From: Maylandia zebra
Lineage: Eukaryota > Chordata > Actinopteri > Cichliformes > Cichlidae
Length of the DNA: 64,000 nucleotides
Assembly: GCF_041146795.1 (NCBI RefSeq)
Contig: NC_135168.1
Coordinates: 17,284,370-17,348,369, forward strand
Reading direction: 5' to 3'
Shown here: in pieces, positions 48,245-60,104 of the stretch
Numbering within the stretch: position 1 is the stretch's first letter
Layout: each line of letters starts with the position of its first letter
Made by a program: the position numbers and the translations under genes
The notes under the pieces: generated by a model
The model's input: the letters and a program-made list of their open reading frames with translations, nothing else
Databases searched by the model: none
What the model was told of the DNA's origin: nothing

Positions 48245-48696
48245 AATTGAGTAGCGATATTGTATTTTCAAACTTGCATTTAACACATGCTGTGAGAAGC
48301 GAGCTCAAATAAGGTAAACAGCTGCTAACATTGTGTGTACGCTTGACAAGAGAAAGAGGTCAAAGATTTTAAATTAATCAGGCATTTCATCATTTCAGAA
48401 AGCATTATTATCAGCATTAAAATTAAAACTGCTTGTTTACCAAGGACTAAATTAGAGCTATATGTTCTGTCTGGCATTTAAAAAACAAACAAACAAAAAA
48501 AGAACAGTGCCTTGTAAATAATATTCATACAATATAATATTGTCATAAGTCAAAATGACACTCAGGTAATTCACACTAACTCAATAAACACACACTAACA
48601 GAAAGAAGAACTATAGATCAATATCCTCATCTCATGTGTATAGCAGCAACATGATGGCTCATCATTCATTGCTGCTAAATGCGTCATAAGGTTGCA

Positions 48697-51600
48697 TTAA
48701 TCATTCCCACCACACAGGTAGAGTAAAGCCTTCTGGTAATCTCCAGCTGTGTCTTCCTGTAAAGAGAAAAAAGAAGAAGAAGAAAAAGAGTCTCATTTAA
48801 TTTGGGAGGTTGAACATTCATTTATCTACTCTTGTATGTTCGTTTTAGAAATGACTGAATTCTTTTCATTTAATTTAAGTACTGACAGAGTTAGTTTTGC
48901 CCAGTAACAGATTGGCGACCTGAGAAAATTAATGGAGATTACAGGGAGTGCAGAATTATTAGGGAAGTTGTATTTTTGAGGAATAATTTTATTATTGAAC
49001 AACAACCATGTTCTCAATGAACCCAAAAAACTCATTAATATCAAAGCTGAATGTTTTTGGAAGTAGTTTTTAGTTTGTTTTTAGTTTTAGCTATTTTAGG
49101 GGGATATCTGTGTGTGCAGGTGACTATTACTGTGCATAAGTATTAGGCAACTTAACAAAAAACAAATATATACCCATTTCAATTATTTATTTTTACCAGT
49201 GAAACCAATATAACATCTCCACATTCACAAATATACATTTCTGACATTCAAAAACAAAACAAAAACAAATCAGTGACCAATATAGCCACCTTTCTTTGCA
49301 AGGACACTCAAAAGCCTGCCATCCATGGATCCTGTCAGTGTTTTGATCTGTTCACCATCAACATTGCGTGCAGCAGCAACCACAGCCTCCCAAACACTGT
49401 TCAGAGAGGTGTACTGTTTTCCCTCCTTGTAAATCTCACATTTGATGATGGACCACAGGTTCTCAATGGGGTTCAGATCAGGTGAACAAGGAGGTCATGT
49501 CATTAGTTTTTCTTCTTTTATACCCTTTCTTGCCAGCCAAGGATGCAGACTTCTTCCTGTACCACTGCTTGAAGAAGGTGTCTTCCAGAAACTGGCAGTA
49601 GGACTGGGAGTTGAGCTTGACTCCATCCTCAACCCGAAAAGGCCCCACAAGCTCATCTTTGATGATACCAGCCCAAACCAGTACTCCACCTCCACCTTGC
49701 TGGCGTCTGAGTGGGACTGGAGCTCTCTGCCCTTTACCAATCCAGCCACGGGCCCATCCATCTGGCCCATCAAGACTCACTCTCATTTCATCAGTCCATA
49801 AAACCTTAGAAAAACCAGTCTTGAGATATTTCTTGGCCCAGTCTTGACGTTTCAGCTTGTGTGTCTTGTTCAGTGGTGGTCGTCTTTCAGCCTTTCTTAC
49901 CTTGGCCATGTCTCTGAGTATTGCACACCTTGTGCTTTTGGGCACTCCAGTGATGTTGCAGCTCTGAAATATGGCCAAACTGGTGGCAAGTGGCATCTTG
50001 GCAGCTGCACGCTTGACTTTTCTCAGTTCATGGGCAATTATTTTGCGCCTTGGTTTTTCCACACGCTTCTTGCGACCCTGTTGACTATTTTGAATGAAAC
50101 GCTTGATTGTTCGATGGTCACGCTTCAGAAGCTTTGCAATTTTGAGACTGCTGCATCCCTCTGCAAGATATCTCACTATTTTTGACTTTTCTGAGCCTGT
50201 CAAGTCCTTCTTTTGATCCATTTTGCCAAAGGAAAGGACGTTGCCTAATAATTATGCACACCTGATATAGGGTGTTGATGTCATTAGACCACACCCCTTC
50301 TCATTACAGAGATGCACATCACCAAATATGCTTAATTGGTAGCAGGCTTTCGAGCCTATACAGCTTGGAGTAAGACAACATGCATGAAGAGGATGATGTG
50401 GACAAAATACTCATTTGCCTAATAATTCTGCACTCCCTGTATACTGACATGTGGGTAGCTCAGGTGTTTGGCTCTCCTACTCCTCCTCTCCACATGTCAG
50501 TTTGTCCTTGAGTAAAAGCATTTAACTCAACATCAACATCCTCCAGTTAGTCACATGTCCCAGTGTCTTTTGGCAGCTTCACAAATGCTACTAACATTTA
50601 GCTAATCGAAGCTAAAGCTATAAACATATATGAGCTTTCCTTCCACATTGACTTCAACTTCTGCTGATCTGATGTTACACAGAGTAAGGTAGAGAGTGTC
50701 CAGTTTGAGTTAACCACAGCACCTTTTCCCCCTGACACGTGCATTGATATCAATGCAGATTTTCTGCCATCAAAAGTCCCATTTTTTTCATCTGTTATCT
50801 CAAAATATCAAGTTAATAACTGCAACTGTTGACAAAAAAACCTTGAAATGTTGATGTTACAGATATTTTATCTAGAGCATTCATGTTCTTAATGGTCAGC
50901 TAACCTGTCCATCCATTGTCTTAACTGCTTATCTAATCCTGATTGGAAGGAAGGCTCGAGCCAACCCCAGCTGTCATCGAACAAACGGTGAGGTGGGACA
51001 CCATAGACAAATCGCCAGGCCATCACAGGGCTACGTCACCTAGGTACTGCTGTAAATAAATAAATAAATAAATACAGCAATAAAATATCAATTTACTTTG
51101 CTTCTCTGAGCAAAATGCTACATGGCTATCCAGCTAGCTACCATGTGTTATACCATACCATACTTATGGTGGAATGGTTTTATAAGCTTGCACGTTATTT
51201 ATCATCCCAGAGATTTTCATGCAGACAGTTGAATTTAAAGTTTACTAAGCAACAAAACATCAAAAATATAACAGAAATGCCAACTGTTTGGCAAATCTCT
51301 CAAGTCTAGAGTCATGCTCCAGCATGCTTGATGACTCTCTCTCTTCATGTTCTTTGCCTCCTCTGGATCTTTTCCTATTTTGCTGGGAAATATTTCCACA
51401 GGTACTCAAGTTCTGCTACCATCAGTCATTTCCTCTACTGAGGCAAAGCTAGCCGAGGTGACTATAATAATAATAAACTTTATTTAAAAAGCACACTTAA
51501 AACCAAGGGTATGCCAAGGTGCTTAACAAGTAACATAGAGAATAAAAGGAAGATAACAGAAATAGGACCAAAGCAAGTACTAGGTATGCAAGCAGATAGC

Positions 51601-54600
51601 TGTCACTGATACATAGGAACAAACAAGGAATTAAATGAGCATAAAAGTGCATAATAATAAATCATAAAAGAAATGTTAACTAGAGGGAAAGGCAAGATTG
51701 AATAAGTGGGTTTTTAGTCGTGATTTAAACAGTGCAATAGAATCAGAGGCGTGGATATCAATTCCACCGTACCGGGGCAGCCAGTGCAAACGCACGGTCA
51801 CCCCGAGATTTCAGCCGAGATCTAGGTTGCGGCAGAAGTAGTTGAGTGGCAGATCTAAGTGTTCTAGCAGGAGTATGCGGCCTGAGAAGTTCACTAAGAT
51901 AACTCGGTGCTAATTTATCAATAGTTTTGAACGTAAGGAGTAATATTTTAAATTGAATACAGTACTTTATGGGCAGCCAGTGCAAGCCAGCTAGAACAGG
52001 AGTAATAGAGCAAAATTTCCTTGTACCAGTCAAGAGGCAGGACTGTTTGCAGTCTAAGAAGAAGAGAAGAGGGAAGACCGTAGTACAAGGAGTTACAATA
52101 ATTCAACCTGGAGGTCACAAAAGCATGAATAAGCTTCTCCAAGTCCTCATGCGGAACATAATACCTAGCCTTAGAGATAAGGCGCAGTTGGTGGAAGCTA
52201 GATCTCACTACAGCAGAGACTTGCTCATCGAGTTTGAGCGAGCTATCCAGCAGTACACCTAAGTTACTGACATAGTCACAGGAAGAGCTAGCAAAGGGAC
52301 CCAGGGCAGCACAAAGCTGGACACGAGGGATTTTACTGTTGAACACCACAATCTCAGTCTTCTTATCGTTTAAAACGAGGGAATTACTCAGGAACCATTC
52401 TTTGACCTCACGCATGCATTCTTGAAAGTAGTGCAGGGACACAGCAAGGTCGTCAGTAAGTTCAAAATAGATCTGTATGCTGTCGGCGTAACAGTGGAAG
52501 ACGATATTGTATTTTTCAAAGATTACGCCTAGAGGGAGCAAATACAATGAGAAAAGAATAGGGCCTAAAACTGACACTTGAGGTACACCACAACACACCG
52601 GAGCGGAGGAAGAGGAGAAGGTGCCCAAGTTAACCGAAAAGGACCTGTCAGCGAGGTATAATTTAAACCAGTCAAGGGCAGCGCCTCTAATACCCACAGT
52701 GTGCTCAAGTCTTAATAATAAGATGTTATGGTCCACCATATCAAAAGCTGAAGAGAGGTCCAATAAAACTAGGACCATAGAGTGTCCAGTATCAGTAATT
52801 ACAAGAATATCATTAAGAACTCTAACCAACGCCGTTTCAGTGCTATGCAATGGCTTAAAGGCAGATTGAAATTTCTCAGCAATATTGTTCGTGTCCAAGT
52901 ACGCCTGGAGCTGGGAGAGAACTAGTCTCTCCAGGATCTTGGACAAAAACGAAAGCTTAGAGATCGGTCTGTAGTTTAAAAGGTCATAACAGTCTGTTTC
53001 TTTTTTTAAGAATCGGGTGGACTACAGCATGCTTAAAAGCCAAAGGAACACAGCCTGAGAGCAAGGAAAAGTTCATAAGAAATACGATACTAGGTCCAAT
53101 TACATCAAAACAGTCCTTAGCTATGCGAGATGGAAGAATGTCAAGCACAGTATTGGTGTTATTCATTTGATCAACTAGCTGCTTAAGAGACAAAAGTGAC
53201 ACAGGCTAAAACTGGTGGAAAGTTGAAATGCACTCAAGAATGGGGAGAGGACATGGGGAAGGGAGGACTTAAGAGATGAGACCTTCTCTAAAACGTGAAT
53301 TTGAAATCGCTCACAAAGAGCCTGAGAATAAGGTAAAGGCATGTCTGGGCAAGGGTTAACCACTGAGTTAAAAATTCTAAATAAGGTGCGGGGGTTATGA
53401 CCATTGGCCCGGATGATTTTGGATAAGAAAGACGCTTTGGCCATTTTAGCAGCACTTTGGAGTTTTAAGCGGCTAGTCTGTAGCATGTCGTAAGAAACCT
53501 GAAGTTTATCTTTTTTCCACCTTATCTCAGCGCGCCGACACACGCGACGTAGAGCGCCCGTAGTGTCATTAAGCCAACACTGAGAATAGGTTCTAGGGCG
53601 ATTCATTTTAATAGGGGTGTTGTGCCAAGAAGTGATTGCCTGCCAAAAACTGATTTCCAATGTTTCCGTGTGTTTTTTATGTGTAATATTGTTATGTATG
53701 TTGCTAAATAGACTTCGGTGAACAGGTATTGCAAAGGGGTTAAATACACAATTTAAAAAAATTACCTGTTTCTCAATTATCTTTGTAGCTGTGTTATTGT
53801 ACTTAATTATAATCAATCAGCTTCCTTTTGTCCACTTAAAATATGTTTACAGAACTATTTTTGCATTTGTTGCAATTTCAGCTGTCCTCTTGGCCAGACT
53901 ACTCTTAAAAGAGACATTTTTAAAGCAAACAAGAATTTTTTTTTTTTAACTGCATAAATAAAGGATACATAAAAGTCACTGCCAAAAAGTGATTGCGGCT
54001 TCTACCTCGTTACAGGAATGTTGTTTGTTGGTCAAGATGACTTGATATAATTCATGAGGGATATATTTGACATATGTTTCACATATTGTAGATCAACAAG
54101 TTATTTATAGCAGTTTAAATACAAGCAATCAGTTTTTGGCAGACAATCACTTTTTGGCACAACAGGGGCAAGAGTATCAAGGATAGAAGAAAATAACGAT
54201 AGCAAGGTATTAGCACAGTCATCAACCGCGCGAAATGAACAACAGTCGGGAGTGACAGATGCAGAATCCAAGAAAGACATAGAGAAGTTTGACACCGCTT
54301 CAGCATTGATTACACGTAGTGGGCGAAGGGGAGCCGCAGGATGTAGTTCGTTAGTACATAAGCCAGTATCAAATATAACTGGGAAATGATCCGAGATCCC
54401 AGCGTCACTTATATCCATGATACAAATGAAATAAGTGCTTCCTGCATAATCGAGACGTTATTTTCAGGACAATTAATACTCTGCATTATACAGTACTGCT
54501 TACAGCGATCCACTCTAATTACTCATGGTTGATTATTATTCAATACACATTAGATTACACCATCCATGTTTACATCATATTGATAAGGAAAAGCAAAGTT

Positions 54601-55767
54601 TGATATCACTTTATAATCACTCCTCATTGAAAACTTCCATTGAAACTTTAGCACACTGTCCTTTAAAGGAGACCTATTAAGCTTTTTTATTTTCTCTCAT
54701 ATAAATACAGTTACAATGGTGGACGCTAGGGTGTAAGCCTAAGTATAAGCAATGAGCCAAAAGCTTAAAATAGCTTTTGACTTTAGAATAAAAATGTAAA
54801 GCCTTAAATAAGCTTAGTTAAGGCTTTACATTTTTATTCCACTCTTAATGTCAGGCATCCATGGTTGGTTGGTATTTTTTTGTCAGAAAATATTCAAAAA
54901 GCAAGTCTCCAAGTCATAATTACGGCTTGTATGTTGAAATTATCATTATTTACATGTTAGACACCATTAATTGTGGCAACTACTGTGTGACATAAACGTG
55001 CTCTTATAATAGCAGGAAAAGCACAGGCGTAATTAATGTCATTAGCTTTATGTAGCTCTGATTCATTTGGAAGGCAAAGTGAATAGTACACAGTACGGGG
55101 ACTGTGAACATGCAGAATGAATTATAAATTATTTAAAAAGTGGAGAAATTGTAGAATAACTGCCATAATTAAGGAAAAAATGAACTCTGGTGAACTGTAA
55201 AAAATATATAATATATTTATTCAAGATTATTTCATAATGTGTTATTATCTATTCAGTACTGGCCATTTAGTTCTACAGGAGGATCGTAATAACTCTTCAA
55301 TGGAGGAACATCTGGCATTAGGAGAACAGATTATTCACTTCATCTGGTGTGAAAAGAAGGGAAGCACACTGAGGGAGACATTTAAAGTAAATCACTAATC
55401 CCCACTCCATCACTGCACTGACGTGAGTAGTGTACAGCCATCATATCCATAGTAAACCCAGCTGGTGCTCTAAAGTCATGCAGAGGGACAGATGAGTATA
55501 TTTAGCAGAATATGGAGACAACTGAGGAAAATTACATTTTACAGAAATGTGTTATTCTTCTGAAGTAATAGACTATTCAGTATGTTTCATTAAAAAAAGA
55601 GCACAAGGGAATGAACAGAAATCCTGAGGGGGCTGAAGCAGTACCTGAATGGTGGTGTACAGAGACTGTCCGTATATCTTCTTGAAACTGCCTCTGATGT
55701 CCAACATGTCCACCTCACTCCTGGACACCATTATCCTCATCAGAGTGTCGTCATCAGTTCCAGCTCG
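48697..55767 (-). CDS. anxa5: annexin exons: repeat 4 and C-terminus
   Basis: 55645-55767 begins [16 protein letters not shown] and ends SLYTTIQ; 48697-48756 reads [19 protein letters not shown] and TAA. The 6.9-kb intron between them is the largest seen in this gene because it has taken up a Tc1/mariner element and an L2 LINE with a further insert. The calcium loop of repeat 4 has Arg where annexins normally have the first Gly of M-K-G-x-G-T. Confidence 0.92.
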
Positions 55768-58700
55768 CTAAATACACAGAAAGACAGAAAGACAGAAAGA
55801 AAGACAGAAAGAAAGACAGAAAGAAAGACAGAAAGAAAGACAGAAAGAAAGACAGAAAGAAAGAAAGAAAGAAAGAAAGAAATCTGCTAACTGAGGCCAG
55901 TAGAGTCTGAGATATAGCTCTGGGGTCTTTGCAATTTCTGTGGCATTGCGTGGTCTAACACTGGGTTGGAGCACCAAATCACAGCAACAGTTGCCTCAAT
56001 GCACTTTATATTGTAAGGTAAAGGCCCTATAATAATACTCCTGGAAAGATTGGCAACTGCCTCACATGTTTTCTTTATATTAACAGTCTTTATCATTCTA
56101 GATTATAGACTTCAGTTTCTTTGTAAACAGCTTTTTAACCCTTTACTGATTGATGGGCAGCAACAATGACTTCTCTAGAGTTATTGCTGATGTTGTTCAT
56201 TCTTAACATTTTGTTAACATTACATTTCTAAACAGAATTTTAAACATGCTGATGATCAGCTGATCAAGTGATTTTGATTAGCAGTAGCTGGCTGCTACAA
56301 TAAGGGTGTACTTACTTCCGCCTACACGGCTTTAGCATTTTGGCTTTTTTGTGTTAAATTTCCACACGCTGAATGATGTCATGTGGTGATCCTCAGAGGT
56401 TCTGATGACTATAACTTCAGAATGGAAGGTGTACTTTCTTTCCCAAAATCTACAGTTATTACACAGTGAACCTTTAGTTTGCACTTCAAATATTAATTCA
56501 ACATTTCGGAAAAAAATGCTTGTACATTTTCTTGCCCAGAGTTGAAAGGCAGGTTCAGGCCTCTTCCAGGTTAGTTAAGCTTTTAAACTATATCACTGTA
56601 AACACCATTTTGTTTTGGGTTTTTTTTTTTTTTTTTTTTTTGCTGTTTAGATGTAGAAAACAGCCTTTTAGTTTACTGGAAAATGACTACACAGTCACTC
56701 CTTGATTTGACTTCACTTTTGTTGCCCTATTCATTCTAATGCAACAGCTTGTATTGTAGCTACTCTTCTGATTTGAATTTAAAGTCTTCTTAATATATTG
56801 ATATTCTCATATTTGAGCAAGACTAACATGAAAATAATTTGCTGAAGCATCATGGAGGGTTAAAAATGACACCAACACTAACCTCAAAATCTAATGTAGT
56901 CAAGTTATCTTTTTTGACAGATTTAACTTTGTTAAGATTGTTATTTATTATATACATATCATATATTTTACAGGTGAGTGATCGGTGAGTATTTTCATTA
57001 ATTAGACTAGAGCGATGTGATAATGAGACATACCCTCATAGATTTATATAGTCTCTCAGCAAAGAAGTTTGGGATGCTCCCGGCACATTTCACTGTGGAG
57101 GAAAAAGACAAAAACTGATGAGGCTATGTGCAAGACTACATTTTTTGCAAAGTTAAGCTGACACTGTCTGATGTTCACTTTTTGCTATCAAGTGTTATCT
57201 TCTGTCATATTTTATTCAAAATTTCTTGAAAGAAAACCCCATCCAGGGATATTCTGATTACTTGTCCCCGTATGTGACGCCTAAATTATCACCCAGATAA
57301 ATTGCGGCTCTTACCAACAGCCAGCAGCAAGTTCTCCAAATTCCCAGTGGTCTCGCCTCTAATGCTGTCCTCTATGTCAGAGCCAGAAAGCTTCTTGTAG
57401 GCAGCAAATACTGCAAAATAACCAAAACAGCCACAGTGACAGACACTCATACATCCTCATTAGAGAGAAACACATCAAGCAATTTTCAACTTGAACCTGT
57501 TTTTACTTCAGGGCAAAAAATATGTCAGTTTCAGCCCTTAGATGATCTCTTTGTGCACAATATGAGTGTTTTGGTGAGTTTACTGGATTACATTTTTTTA
57601 TTGCATTTATATAAATCTACCTGGCACAGTGTGTAACAGTAATTGACCATCCCTTGTTAAATCATGAATTAATTGTGATTAACCACATTTTTTGGAAAGT
57701 CAAGTTCAGTTTCACTAGCCACACCCAGCCTGATTACTGTCAGTCCTGTTGAATCAAGAAATCACTTAAATATAACCTGTCTGAGAAAATGAAGTAGGTT
57801 AGAAGATCTCACATCATCCCACAATTTAAAGAAACTCGAGAAGAGATAAGAAACAGTGACAGAATGCTGGCAATCATGGACAATGACTCCCACCCCCTCC
57901 ATAACACACTGGAAATCTGAAGAGCAGCAACAGGTTCCTTCAACCTTGCTGTCTGAGGGAACGTTATAGGAGGTCGTTCCTTCCTGCTGCTATCAGACTC
58001 TCTAATTCATCCATACAGTATTAATTGCACCTCAATGAACCCTGTCTCTTTTGTACACCATGACATTTTTGCACACATACTTTTATATATATGTATATTT
58101 ATGTTTATATGTATGCTATATCTCTATATTTATCTATTCATCTTAATATTTATCTATCATAACTGTTTCTACACTCACATTTTATGAGTACTTGTTGTTT
58201 GTTGTATATTTGCTGCTATGACAACTCAATTTCCCTCTGGGATTAATAAAGTTTCTCTCATTCTCCGATTCTGTTTCTGAAACAAAGTCATTGACTTCTG
58301 TTAGTAAATCGGTTACAAAGCAAGACTTTCTAAGACTTTCAGACTCCAGTGGACCATGGTGTGAACCATGATCCACAAACTGAGAACATTTTGCACTATC
58401 TACCAAGTTACTCTAAGAGCGCACTGACAACTCATCCAGGAGGTCACAAAAAAAAAAACCCAAACAACACCCAAAGAACTGAAAACCTCACTTGTTTTAG
58501 TTAAGGTCAGAGTTCATGATTCAACAACAAGGAGGAGACTGGGTAATCATGGCATCATGCCTATGGGAGAGTTCTAAGATGAAAACTATTGTTAATCAGA
58601 GAGTACACAAAGGCTCGTCTCATGTCTGCCATTTATGATCCCCAAGACTTTTGGGAAAAAAATTTGTAGACTAACAAGACAAAGGTTGAGCTTTATGGGA

Positions 58701-60065
58701 GTTTTGAGTCCCATTACATCTGGTGCAAAACTAACAGCATTGTATAAAAATAACACCATACTAACAGTCAAATGTGGTGGTGGTAGTGGGATGGCCTGGG
58801 GCTGCTATGCTGCTTCAGGGCCTGGACAACTTACCCAAACTCCATCAATGGAACCATGAATTTTGCAATTCTACAAAGAAGAGTGGGTCAAAATTCACAA
58901 AATGTGTCCATAGTGATGTGAAAGGCTCATTGCCAATTATTGCAAATGCTTGACTGTTGTTGTTGTTCTCAAGGATGGTACAAGTAGTTATTATCTCCAA
59001 TAAATCCAAGATCTATTGGAGATCACGGTCTGGTTTTCATTAGTGGAGAGAAGGTTGAACAAGTGACAACTTTAAGGTTAAAACTGTCTCTAGTGCCATT
59101 ACTGAATGGTAATAGGTGAAATTGTAAATAAGTGTTTATATGTGTGTGTTATTGTACATGACGTGTTCCTCTCGATTCTCCAAAGTAAATTTCTGTCAAG
59201 GAAGACAATAAAGGCTAATCTAAACTAATTGGCACAGATACAGAGGCATCAGTGTAAACTGAAATAACTGACATATTCCTGGTGTACCTCACTGCCTCAT
59301 CAGTTAAAAAGTTGAATGTTGACGCAAATGCAAAAGAGACTGTCCCAACCACAAAAAAGACACAGATTGTCTGTTGTTTACTTAACTCTTTCCTGATAAA
59401 CAACATATTGCAGTTGTGGAGCAAGTTAGTAGCTTTTCGCCTCTTAATGAGGACCACAATTTTTAGAGTTCAGAGAATAGGTCAGCATACGTGTTTGAAC
59501 AGGTTTATATCCACTGTCATATGTTATGTTATATTGGTTTAATTGTGAAATTAATATGTTACTTTGTATTTTATCTTAGTATTGCTGCGTCATTTTACTA
59601 AACCAAACTTGTCTACATTTTTTATTTTAATAAAAAAAGTTAAAGTTACTAGATCAGAAAAACTGTGAAACGAGCAGTCAAAGTAATTTGATAGAAACTT
59701 GCCAACAACTGACTTTTAAAAGACTTGCTAAAGCACATCGATCGGTTTGTTGTTTGCTCACATCTGACTAAACCATTGCACTTTCTACGCTCTCAACTTA
59801 CTCTCCACAATCTGTGCTGTTTAAGCATGCTTCACTGATATTTCCTGCACATTTTCTTACACTTTGACTTTTTTGTTTTCCTTTTTTTTTTTCAGTGTTT
59901 GTCTTACACAGCATATCACGACATCCAAATGGGCTGGCACAGGCAAACTGGCAAACTCACCTTTTCTGAGATGTTCAGCGCTCCTGTTGCCCAGAATTGT
60001 GATAAATTTTTCCTCATCTGTGCCAAACTTTCCCTCACCAGCAGCATACAAGTCCTGTAATGGAA

Positions 60066-60104
<39 letters not shown>

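Larger units (their letters stand above)
44778..48690. other. intergenic DNA between the transposon cluster and the annexin gene
   Basis: No coding region recognised. It contains a 13-bp perfect hairpin (47605-47636) and a probable repeat starting GGGCCCGAGTACTAG at 47814. The right end should include the annexin 3' UTR. Confidence 0.55.
51464..54465 (-). mobile_element. L2-type LINE, split by a 547-bp insertion
   Basis: Reads leftwards. The 3' end is an (ATT)n-type tail at 51464-51475. It has the end of the endonuclease domain (54101-54465), a linker (53175-53600), reverse transcriptase (about 51948-53200) and the C-terminal [15 protein letters not shown] region. It is 5' truncated inside the endonuclease. 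Several frame changes show it is dead. It lies in the last annexin intron on the same strand. Confidence 0.88.

Noticed and set aside
49442..50185. + strand frames of 119 and 113 codons
   Set aside because: Antisense shadows of the Tc1/mariner transposase.
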